A stretch of 5,454 nucleotides of DNA from JBDTMC01 sp039934475. GTDB lineage: Bacteria > Acidobacteriota > Terriglobia > Bryobacterales > Bryobacteraceae. The position numbers and the translations under genes were made by a program. The DNA lies in NCBI GenBank assembly GCA_039934475.1, contig JBDTMC010000514.1, positions 1 through 5,454 on the forward strand, written 5' to 3'. Under the pieces are notes generated by a model. It was not told where the DNA came from. It saw only the letters and a list, made by a program, of their open reading frames with translations, and searched no databases. This document shows, in pieces, positions 1-5,454 of the stretch (the first letter of the stretch is position 1; every line of letters starts with the position of its first letter).

Positions 1-755
1 AGGACCGGCAGGGGAGCCAGATGGTGGCCATCATCGATGAAAATCTGGCGCGCCAGTATTGGCCGGGTGAGGATCCGATCGGAAAGCGGATGAACCTGGA
101 CGAGAAACAGCCGTGGTGTGAGATTGTCGGCGTGGTGGGCCACATCCGCCATTCGGATCTGGGAGTGGACATGGCCAAGGGCACTTACTACTTCCCGATG
201 TACCAGCAGCCGATTCCGATGAACAACATCGTGCTGAAGACACAGGGCGCTCCGGCGGCGCTAACGGGGGCGATCCGGCAGGCAGTGATCGCGGTGGATC
301 CGAGCCAGCCGGTGCATCACATCCAGACGATGGAGGAGTGGGTGAACAGTTCGCTGGCGCCGCGGCGGTTTGTGCTGCGTTTGCTCGCGTTCTTTGCGGT
401 GGTGGCATTGCTGCTGGCGTCGCTGGGGCTGTACGGCGTCATCAGTTACTCCGTGACGCAGCGGACACGGGAGATTGGACTGCGGATGGCGCTGGGCGCG
501 CAGAGCAGTTCGGTGTTGTCGCTGGTCGTCGGGCAGGGGCTGCGGCTGGTGGGTGTGGGGGTGGTGCTGGGACTGGGAGGATCCATCGGGGCGTTCCTGG
601 TGCTGCGGAGCGTGCTGTACCAAGCCGGTTCGTTCGATGTGTTGACGTTCGGATTGATGGCGGTGGTGCTGGTGGCGGCGGCTTGCCTGGCAAGTTATAT
701 ACCGGCGCGGCGGGCGATGCGAGTGGAGCCGACTGAGGCTTTGCGCTACGAATAG
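1..755 (+). CDS. MacB/FtsX-type ABC permease, C-terminal part (acidobacterial ADOP-like orphan permease), 5' end off window
   Basis: The reading frame is open to the left edge (first full codon at position 3), so the ATG at 21 is internal and about 250 C-terminal residues are visible. Residues 7-30 (VAIIDENLARQYWPGEDPIG and following) match the end of a MacB-type periplasmic domain, where the form N-x-x-x-A-R-x-x-W-P-G-E-D-P-I-G-K is typical. An FtsX domain follows, with hydrophobic segments near residues 123-149, 170-203 and 211-232, the cytoplasmic motif TREIGLRMALGA at 155-166, and the family-like tail ARRAMRVEPTEALRYE. Such permeases sit in the inner membrane and usually work with a MacB-type ATPase in efflux or lipoprotein-type transport. 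The ADOP (acidobacterial duplicated orphan permease) assignment is inferred from the tail style; the N-terminal half that would prove it is missing. The substrate cannot be told. The stop codon TAG directly abuts a palindrome at 756. Confidence 0.9.
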   Translation, partial: DRQGSQMVAIIDENLARQYWPGEDPIGKRMNLDEKQPWCEIVGVVGHIRHSDLGVDMAKGTYYFPMYQQPIPMNNIVLKTQGAPAALTGAIRQAVIAVDPSQPVHHIQTMEEWVNSSLAPRRFVLRLLAFFAVVALLLASLGLYGVISYSVTQRTREIGLRMALGAQSSSVLSLVVGQGLRLVGVGVVLGLGGSIGAFLVLRSVLYQAGSFDVLTFGLMAVVLVAAACLASYIPARRAMRVEPTEALRYE

Positions 756-769
756 TTGAACGCGTTCAA
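756..769. promoter_or_regulatory. Perfect 14-bp palindrome, probable TetR operator (site 1)
   Basis: TTGAACGCGTTCAA is its own reverse complement over all 14 bases. It starts on the base after the permease stop codon. It shares 12 of 14 bases with a second site at 812-825, whose centre lies 56 bp away. TetR dimers typically bind palindromes of this size close to their own gene, so the repressor encoded at 829 is the likely ligand. The palindrome is seen directly; the binding partner is inferred. Confidence 0.7.
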
Positions 770-777
770 AATAAATA

Positions 778-807
778 TTGACAGATGCGCCCTAATGGGC
801 GCATTCT
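778..807 (+). promoter_or_regulatory. Candidate sigma-70-like promoter for the TetR operon
   Basis: A consensus -35 box TTGACA lies at 778-783, in the AT-rich stretch AAATAAATATTGACA. At the usual spacing the -10 is poor: CATTCT at 802-807 with an 18-bp spacer matches TATAAT at three of six positions. If used, transcription would begin near 813-815, inside the second palindrome, and a bound repressor would then cover the start site. The -35 is clear, but the -10 is weak and overlaps a hairpin, so this call is tentative. Confidence 0.35.
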
Positions 808-813
808 GTTTTT
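781..813 (+). terminator. Intrinsic terminator after the permease gene
   Basis: The core stem pairs 785-792 (ATGCGCCC) with 797-804 (GGGCGCAT) across a TAAT loop, an 8-bp perfect GC-rich stem. After one unpaired T at 805 the stem extends with ACAG (781-784) pairing to CTGT (806-809). Five T residues run from 809 to 813. A strong hairpin followed by a T run, 25 bases past the permease stop, fits a rho-independent terminator for the upstream transcript. The reverse strand lacks an equally good T run (its stem is followed by CAATATT), so it looks mainly one-way. It overlaps the TTGACA box of the next promoter. Confidence 0.75.
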
Positions 814-825
814 GAACACGTTCAT
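812..825. promoter_or_regulatory. Second TGAAC-N2-GTTCA site, probable TetR operator (site 2)
   Basis: TTGAACACGTTCAT has perfect 5-bp arms TGAAC/GTTCA around an AC centre; only the centre and the outermost pair break the symmetry. It differs from site 1 at two bases. It lies 3 bases upstream of the ATG at 829, over the place where a transcript starting from the TTGACA box would begin. That position suits direct autorepression. The paired sites support a shared binding protein; its identity is inferred from the adjacent tetR-like gene. Confidence 0.68.
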
Positions 826-828
826 TTT

Positions 829-1491
829 ATGGCGACAACCAAAGCAGAAGAGACGAGTCTTCGAATTCTGGACTCCGCGCTGACGCTGTTCCGGCGGGAC
901 GGATTCGAAAAGGCCACGATGCGGGACATTGCAGTGGAGGCAGGGGTGGCAACGGGGGCGGCCTACTATTACTACCCTTCGAAGGACGCGATCGTGATGG
1001 CGTTCTATGAACGGGCGTGCGTGGCGATGCAGCCGGAAATTGAGGGTGCGCTGGACGGGGTCACGGGGCTGGAAAACCGGCTGCGCGAGTTAATCAGCGT
1101 GAAGCTGGCGCACTTTGCGCCGAATCGCGGCGTGCTGCGGGCTCTGTTGCGCAACGGCGCGGATCCGGCGTATCCGCTCTCGCCTTTCAGCGTGGAGACG
1201 AAGAAGATCCGGGAGATCGATATCGCCTGGTTTCAGCGGATTCTAACGGACAGCGGGACGCGCGTTCCTCGCGATCTGGCGCCGCATCTGCCGGCCGTGT
1301 TGTGGCTGTTTCAGATGGGCGTGATCTACTTCTGGGTGATCGACGATTCGCGGGAACAGGAACGGACGCAGCGGCTATTGGGGCTTGGCACGAAGGTAGC
1401 CTCCGCCTTGGTCCGGATTTCGGCATTACCGTTAATGCGGCCAGTGCGAAAGACCGCTTTGGAATTGATAGCGATTGTGAGTGGGGCGTGA
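829..1491 (+). CDS. TetR/AcrR-family transcriptional repressor
   Basis: This 220-residue protein has the usual TetR length and layout. Residues 9-55 form the N-terminal DNA-binding domain: helix 1 ILDSALTLFRRDGFEKATMR, then the helix-turn-helix DIAVEAGVATGAAYYYYPSK with the recognition helix near 42-49. Four tyrosines in a row (46-49) sit where most relatives have Y-x-Y/H-F. The rest (about 60-205) is the ligand-binding and dimerisation region; its ligand cannot be read from sequence. The ATG at 829 is chosen because any later start would cut helix 1. No Shine-Dalgarno sequence precedes it (GTTCATTTT), so the mRNA may be leaderless, have a short leader, or be poorly translated. Two similar palindromes at 756 and 812 suggest autorepression. 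The stop overlaps the GTG start of the next gene by 4 bases, so both are probably co-transcribed and controlled together. Confidence 0.93.
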   Translation: MATTKAEETSLRILDSALTLFRRDGFEKATMRDIAVEAGVATGAAYYYYPSKDAIVMAFYERACVAMQPEIEGALDGVTGLENRLRELISVKLAHFAPNRGVLRALLRNGADPAYPLSPFSVETKKIREIDIAWFQRILTDSGTRVPRDLAPHLPAVLWLFQMGVIYFWVIDDSREQERTQRLLGLGTKVASALVRISALPLMRPVRKTALELIAIVSGA

Positions 1492-2402
1492 TACGGCGCG
1501 GCCTGGTGGGGTTGGTTGTGTTGGCGGCTTTGGGCGGCGGCACGATTTGGCTGCTGAAGACGGGTGTCTATGGGCTGACGGTATTTGTGATTTTGCCGGT
1601 GTTATTGGGCGCGCTGGCGAGTTGGGTGGCGCGTCCGGCGAGCAGCGGGCTGGCGGCGGGTTATGGAGCGATGACCGTGATGGTCGCTCTTTTCTGCCTG
1701 CTGTTCCTGAGCGTGGAGGGGTTCGTTTGCGTCGTAATGTGCCTGCCTCTGGCGCTGCCACTGGGCGCGTTGGGCGGATGGCTGATGTACCGGTTGACGT
1801 CGGCCGGAGTGACGACCGCAGGCGGATTGGCGATGCTGTTCCTAATTCCCGCGGGCGCCGGTTGGGACGTGACGGCACGGCCTGACCTCTTCGAGGTGAC
1901 GACTGCGATGGAGATTTCGGCGCCGCCGGAGCGCGTGTGGCAGTACGTGGTTTCGTTTCCGGAGTTGCCTCCGCCCGAGGAGTGGCTGTTCCGCGCCGGG
2001 GTGGCCTATCCGGTGCGGACTCGCATTGAGGGGACCGGGGCGGGAGCAACGAGGTATTGCGAGCTATCGACAGGCGCGCTGGTGGAACCGATTGAAGTTT
2101 GGGACGAGCCACGATTGCTGCGCTTCCGGGTGACGGAGACACCGGCATCGATGCGGGAGTGGAGCCCCTATGGCGAGATTGCGCCAAAACATTTGCATGG
2201 GTACCTGGTCTCGCGGTTCGGCCAGTTCCGGCTGACGCCGATGGCGAGCGGGGGCACACTGCTGGAAGGCACGACGTGGTATCAGCACGGGTTGTGGCCG
2301 GCGACGTATTGGCGATGGTGGTCAGACGCGATTGTGCATCAAATTCACGGGCGGGTGTTGAGGCATGTTAAGGCGCTGGCAGAGGAAGGAGGGCTACACT
2401 AA
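1488..2402 (+). CDS. Multi-pass membrane protein with C-terminal SRPBCC (START/polyketide-cyclase-like) domain
   Basis: The start chosen is GTG at 1488, which overlaps the repressor stop as GTGA and has a weak purine-rich GTGAG at 1477-1481 about 6 bases upstream. This gives 304 residues. An ATG at 1302 is in frame but would run 190 bases inside the repressor gene. Hydrophobic segments lie near residues 5-23, 27-47, 55-75, 80-102 and perhaps 111-126, so the N-terminal half is a four- or five-pass membrane domain. From about 135 the protein is soluble and resembles an SRPBCC fold: the strand VTTAMEISAPPERVWQYVV (137-155) is the typical opening, followed by beta-rich sequence with an EVWDEPRLLRF strand (203-213), a FRLTPMASGGTLLEGTTWY segment (247-265), and a long C-terminal helix (about 275-300) that would close the pocket. 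SRPBCC domains bind hydrophobic ligands or catalyse cyclase-like reactions; no catalytic residue can be assigned. It shares an operon with the TetR gene and overlaps the convergent DUF1501 gene by 9 bases. Confidence 0.85.
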   Translation: MIRRGLVGLVVLAALGGGTIWLLKTGVYGLTVFVILPVLLGALASWVARPASSGLAAGYGAMTVMVALFCLLFLSVEGFVCVVMCLPLALPLGALGGWLMYRLTSAGVTTAGGLAMLFLIPAGAGWDVTARPDLFEVTTAMEISAPPERVWQYVVSFPELPPPEEWLFRAGVAYPVRTRIEGTGAGATRYCELSTGALVEPIEVWDEPRLLRFRVTETPASMREWSPYGEIAPKHLHGYLVSRFGQFRLTPMASGGTLLEGTTWYQHGLWPATYWRWWSDAIVHQIHGRVLRHVKALAEEGGLH

Positions 2403-3746
2403 GATCGGTTTGACGACATTGCCGGCGACGTCGGTAAGGCGGAAGTCGCGGCCGGCGTGGCGGTAGGTGAGTCGGGTGTGGTCGAAGCCAAGGCAGTGCA
2501 GGATGGTGGCGTGGAAATCGTGGACGTGCACCTCATCCTGAGCGATGCCTACGCCGTATTCGTCGGAAGCGCCGTGGACGATTCCTCCTTTAATCCCTCC
2601 TCCGGCCAGCCAGGAACTATAGACCTTGTTGTAATGTTCACGACCCTTGCTCTGGGTGGAACCCCACGGTGTTCGGCCGAATTCCGTCGTCCACACTACC
2701 AGCGTGTCGTCCAACATGCCGCGGCTCTTGAGGTCGCGGATGAGGCCGGCTATGGGCCGATCCACGCCTTTCGCCAACGCGGTCATGTTAGCAATGTCGG
2801 AATGAAAATCCCAGTTCTTGCTGGAGCCGGTATCGATCAACTCAATGAAGCGGACACCACGTTCGGCCATGCGGCGGGCGACGAGACACTGCCAGGCAAA
2901 GCCGGAGTTCTGGCCGCGCTGGAGGCCATAGAGCTTGAGCGTTTCGTCGGTTTCCTTAGAGAAATCGAAGACGGCGGGCATTTCGCTTTGCATACCGAAG
3001 GCAGTTTCGAAAGACTTGATGCGGGCGGCGAGGGCGGGGTCACCGGGGCGCGCCTGCTGGTGGAGTTTGTTGTAACGGGCGAGTAAGTCGAGCTCCAATT
3101 CCTGAGCGTGGCGGGTGGCGGCGCGGGGTTTGAGATCGGCGACGGGTTCGGGGCCTCCGGTGATGCGGGTGCCGGAATGAGAGCCCGGGAGAAAGTCGGA
3201 ACCCCAGACCTGGGCGCCGGCGTAGGGGAGGAATGGCGCGAGAACGACAAACGAGGGCAGGTTGCGATTTTCGGTGCCCAGACCATAACTAACCCAACTG
3301 CCGATGCTAGGGCGCTTGACGGTGACAGAGCCGGTGTGAACTCCCATGGTGGCCTGGAAGTGGTCATTGTGATCTCCGGTCATGGATCGGATGACGCAGA
3401 GATCGTCAACAACACCGCCCATGTTTGGGAAGAGGTCGCCGACTTCAATGCCGCTCTTGCCGTAGCGGGTAGCGCCCCAGGGGGAACCCATGAATGGGAT
3501 GTCCTTCATTCCCTTTTTGCCTTCGGCGGCGGCTTTGGCGAGGGCGGGTTTGGGATCGAAGGAATCGACGTGGGAGACGCCACCGGTCATGAAGAGGAAG
3601 ATGACTCGTTTGGCTTTCGGCGGGAAGTGCGGAGCGCGGGGAGCGAGTGGGTCGGCTTCGGCGGCGAGCATTTCACAGACGAGCGCGGGCAAGAGGGGTG
3701 AGCCTGCCAGAAGCGAGTGTACGAGATGGCGGCGGGTGAGGTCCAT
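2394..3746 (-). CDS. DUF1501 family protein (sulfatase/alkaline-phosphatase-like fold), probable Tat-exported
   Basis: The 450-residue protein has the length and motifs of full DUF1501 members. The N-terminus has TRRHLV (4-9) followed by a hydrophobic stretch to about residue 29, which resembles a twin-arginine signal, though the consensus after RR is loose. Family motifs follow: KRVIFLFMTGGVSHVDSFDP (46-65), DHNDHFQATMGVHTG (125-139), TEFGRTP near 354-360, GREHY near 368-372 and HDFHATILHCLG near 409-420. The conserved Asp and His residues in these blocks fit the metal sites of the alkaline phosphatase superfamily, to which DUF1501 is distantly linked. The true reaction and substrate are unknown. 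The ATG at 3746 lies 5 bases after the stop of the DUF1549/DUF1553 gene, with no clear ribosome-binding site of its own, so translation is probably coupled. The two genes commonly occur together. The 3' end overlaps the convergent SRPBCC gene. Confidence 0.93.
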   Translation of the reverse strand: MDLTRRHLVHSLLAGSPLLPALVCEMLAAEADPLAPRAPHFPPKAKRVIFLFMTGGVSHVDSFDPKPALAKAAAEGKKGMKDIPFMGSPWGATRYGKSGIEVGDLFPNMGGVVDDLCVIRSMTGDHNDHFQATMGVHTGSVTVKRPSIGSWVSYGLGTENRNLPSFVVLAPFLPYAGAQVWGSDFLPGSHSGTRITGGPEPVADLKPRAATRHAQELELDLLARYNKLHQQARPGDPALAARIKSFETAFGMQSEMPAVFDFSKETDETLKLYGLQRGQNSGFAWQCLVARRMAERGVRFIELIDTGSSKNWDFHSDIANMTALAKGVDRPIAGLIRDLKSRGMLDDTLVVWTTEFGRTPWGSTQSKGREHYNKVYSSWLAGGGIKGGIVHGASDEYGVGIAQDEVHVHDFHATILHCLGFDHTRLTYRHAGRDFRLTDVAGNVVKPILV

Positions 3747-3751
3747 GCTGG

Positions 3752-5454
3752 TTAATCCAGGTAGAAGAATTCGTTGGCGCTGAAGAGGACGCGCATGAGG
3801 CCGGTCCAGGAGGCGAGGGCGCCGGTTTCGCGGCGGGCGGCCTGAAGATAGTCCATCCCGAGTTTGGTTTCGGCCGGTGTGGGGGCGCGGTCGTAGAGGA
3901 GATTGTAGGCGAGGCGGAGACGGCTGGCGGCGGTTTCTTCGACGACGCTGACGCGCGCGGCGAGGGCGGCGGCACGGCTTTCGACGAAGGCGTCGTTCAT
4001 CATGTAGAGCGCCTGCAGCGCCGTTGTGTTCGCAACCCGGGCGGCGGTGGCGTTGTTGGCGTCAGCGCCGTCGAATAAGTCGAGATAGGGATTGGGACGG
4101 AAGCGCTGCTGGATGAGATAGACGCTGCGCTTGTTGTGGCCGTAAGTGTCGAGGTCGGCAACGAAGGGGTGGTGTTGGGTAAAGACATAGCCGGCGCGGG
4201 GCGGGAACGGGTGTGGGCCGCCGGGGACGAGGTCGAGTTCGGCGCTGGCGAGCAGCATGGAGTCGCGGAGCTCTTCGGCCGTGAGACGGCGGCGATCGAA
4301 GTGGCTGTAGTATTCGTTTTTTGGGTCTTTAGCAGCGTCGGCTTCGTTGAAGGCCGAGCTGGCGGCGTAGGCGCGTGTGAGGACGATTTGCTTGTGAATC
4401 GCTTTCCAACTCCAGCCGCTTTCGACGAAGCGGGACGTGAGGTAGTCGAGGAGTTCGGGGTGGGTGGGAGCTTCGCCGCGCTTACCGAAGTCATTGGGAG
4501 TGTTGACGAGACCGCGGCCAAAGTGCCAGAGCCAGAGGCGGTTGACGATGACTCGCGCAGTAAGTGGGTTCTTGGCGTCAGTTAGCCATTGGGCGAGTAA
4601 GTCGCGACCGCTGCCTTTGTAATCGGCGGGAACGGTGGGACCTCCGAGGATCTGGAGGAAGCCGCGGGGGACTTCGGCGCCGAGAATCTTGGGGTCGCCT
4701 TTCACCATGATGTTCGCGTTGACGGGGTCGGCGTCGTGGACGGCGTAGATCATGGGGATATCGGGCCAATTCTGGCGGAGGCGGGCAACCTCGTTAGTGG
4801 CTTCGAGGAATTTGACGCGCTGTTCGAGAGGGGCCTTTTCGTCCTTGCCATCGCCCTTCTTCACGATCTTGTAGGCGTCGATGAGGCGTGCCTGCTGCTT
4901 GTCGAGGCGCTCCTGATCTTCAGGTTTGAGCGCGGAGAAGCCTTCCACATACTGGTGATGTTCGAGACCAGCGTGGGCGTATTTCGTGCTTTTGAAGATG
5001 CCGGCGAGGGCGTAATAGTCTTTCGTGGGGACGGGGTCGAACTTGTGATCGTGGCAGCGAGCGCAGCCGGTGGAGAGGCCAAGCACGGTTTTGCCGAGGT
5101 TCTCTATGGTGTCGTCGATGGTGAGGTAGAACTCGCCGTCGGCTTGACCGAAGCGACGGGCGTTGGCGAGATAGCCGGTGGCAGTCAACTTCTCAGCGCG
5201 GTCTTCGGTGTCCTTATGCGGAAGGAGGTCGCCGGCGATTTGTTCGCGGATGAACTGGTTGAAGGGTTTGTCCTGCTGGATGGAGCGGATGACGTAGTTG
5301 CGGTAGCGGTACATCTCAGGGACGGGGAAGTCCGAGGGGTCGCCGGTGGTATCGGAGTAGCGGACAACGTCGAGCCAGCGGCGGCCCCAGTGTTCGCCGT
5401 AGCGGGGCGAGTCAAGCAGGCGGTCGACTACTTTTTCGAGCGCTTGCGGCGTGG
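3752..5454 (-). CDS. DUF1549-DUF1553 protein (planctomycete-type cytochrome c-like, PSD1 family), 5' end off window
   Basis: The frame is open to the right edge, so the Met at 5314 is internal. The 46 residues before it include LLDSPRYGEHWGRRWLDVVR, a hallmark of DUF1549. About 566 C-terminal residues are visible. DUF1549 covers about 1-160 and contains CARCHDHKFDP (from 130) with the heme c motif CxxCH. A charged, probably helical linker follows at about 172-227 (KPEDQERLDKQQARLIDAYK and on). DUF1553 spans about 282-545, with LTARVIVNRLWLWHFGRGLV, the PNDFG motif and the usual ending ANEFFYLD. Full-length relatives are often 800-1100 residues with an N-terminal PSCyt1 cytochrome domain and a signal peptide, so roughly the first third or more should lie beyond the edge. 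Heme attachment would place it outside the cytoplasm. The following DUF1501 gene starts 5 bases after its stop. The partnership is well known from genomes, but the substrate and reaction are not established. Confidence 0.93.
   Translation of the reverse strand, partial: TPQALEKVVDRLLDSPRYGEHWGRRWLDVVRYSDTTGDPSDFPVPEMYRYRNYVIRSIQQDKPFNQFIREQIAGDLLPHKDTEDRAEKLTATGYLANARRFGQADGEFYLTIDDTIENLGKTVLGLSTGCARCHDHKFDPVPTKDYYALAGIFKSTKYAHAGLEHHQYVEGFSALKPEDQERLDKQQARLIDAYKIVKKGDGKDEKAPLEQRVKFLEATNEVARLRQNWPDIPMIYAVHDADPVNANIMVKGDPKILGAEVPRGFLQILGGPTVPADYKGSGRDLLAQWLTDAKNPLTARVIVNRLWLWHFGRGLVNTPNDFGKRGEAPTHPELLDYLTSRFVESGWSWKAIHKQIVLTRAYAASSAFNEADAAKDPKNEYYSHFDRRRLTAEELRDSMLLASAELDLVPGGPHPFPPRAGYVFTQHHPFVADLDTYGHNKRSVYLIQQRFRPNPYLDLFDGADANNATAARVANTTALQALYMMNDAFVESRAAALAARVSVVEETAASRLRLAYNLLYDRAPTPAETKLGMDYLQAARRETGALASWTGLMRVLFSANEFFYLD
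5051..5065 (-). other. CxxCH covalent heme c attachment motif in the DUF1549 domain
   Basis: On the minus strand these 15 bases encode C-A-R-C-H, at visible residues 130-134 of the DUF1549-DUF1553 protein. The residues after it, DHKFDPVPTKDYYALAGIF, are the family's conserved continuation. This is the only CxxCH in the visible part. The motif is seen directly; heme binding is inferred from the motif, and the family is often described as cytochrome-like. Confidence 0.8.

Noticed and set aside
21..23. ATG at 21 as the start of a short permease gene.
   Set aside because: The frame is open to the left edge and the visible sequence begins in the middle of a MacB-type periplasmic domain, so this is an internal Met of a longer protein.
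1302..1487. An ATG at 1302 as the start of the SRPBCC membrane protein.
   Set aside because: The extra 62 residues would be read out of frame inside the TetR gene, look like an unstructured out-of-frame translation, and are not needed; the GTG at 1488 gives the common 4-base overlap and puts the first membrane segment at the N-terminus.
3672..3677. Possible lipobox (ALVC, residues 21-24) in the DUF1501 signal region.
   Set aside because: Val rather than Gly, Ala or Ser precedes the Cys, and hydrophobic sequence continues past it; a Tat-like signal fits better.
2457..3701. Two long + strand open frames (2457-3086 and 3108-3701) antisense to the DUF1501 gene, in the same frame.
   Set aside because: They lie wholly inside a clear DUF1501 gene whose motifs are read on the minus strand, show no recognisable domain, and are expected by chance opposite a high-GC coding sequence.
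4136..4585. + strand open frame opposite the DUF1553 domain.
   Set aside because: It is a shadow of the minus-strand gene, whose conserved motifs cover the same bases; no domain or ribosome site supports it.
5312..5314. Met at 5314 (minus strand) as the start of the DUF1549-DUF1553 protein.
   Set aside because: The 46 codons upstream stay open and encode the conserved DUF1549 segment LLDSPRYGEHWGRRWLDVVR, so the gene runs off the right edge.

Overview
The window reads as a gene-dense stretch of a high-GC Gram-negative chromosome, most likely from an acidobacterium (Solibacter/Bryobacter-like). Three things suggest this. The permease tail at the left edge is typical of the large orphan MacB/FtsX-type permeases that Acidobacteria carry in many copies. 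A DUF1549/DUF1553 heme protein sits next to a DUF1501 protein, a pairing common in Planctomycetes and Solibacter-type Acidobacteria. The middle genes are a TetR regulator and a membrane SRPBCC protein. The taxonomic call is inferred from family knowledge, not from a search.

Layout. Positions 1-755 (+) hold the C-terminal part of the permease, cut by the left edge. Positions 756-828 are the only real intergenic region. It is AT-rich and holds a perfect 14-bp palindrome, a TTGACA -35-like box, a strong hairpin followed by a T run, and a second near-copy of the palindrome just before the next start codon. Positions 829-1491 (+) encode a TetR-family repressor. Positions 1488-2402 (+) encode a protein with four or five membrane segments and a C-terminal SRPBCC (START-like) domain; its GTG start overlaps the repressor stop by 4 bases, so the two form an operon. 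On the other strand, reading right to left, positions 5454-3752 encode a DUF1549-DUF1553 protein with a CxxCH heme motif, cut by the right edge. It is followed after 5 bases by a DUF1501 protein (3746-2394). The two operons converge and overlap by 9 bases at 2394-2402.

How the genes may work together. The repressor probably controls its own operon through the paired palindromes, and possibly the permease operon that ends beside the first one. The SRPBCC membrane protein is the likely target of that control; its ligand is unknown. The DUF1549/DUF1553 and DUF1501 pair is probably an exported module acting outside the cytoplasm; its substrate is unknown.

I found no RNA gene, mobile element, CRISPR array, attachment site or origin. 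The most informative part of the window is the compact control region at 756-828. I do not see a clearly new defence or biosynthetic system here.
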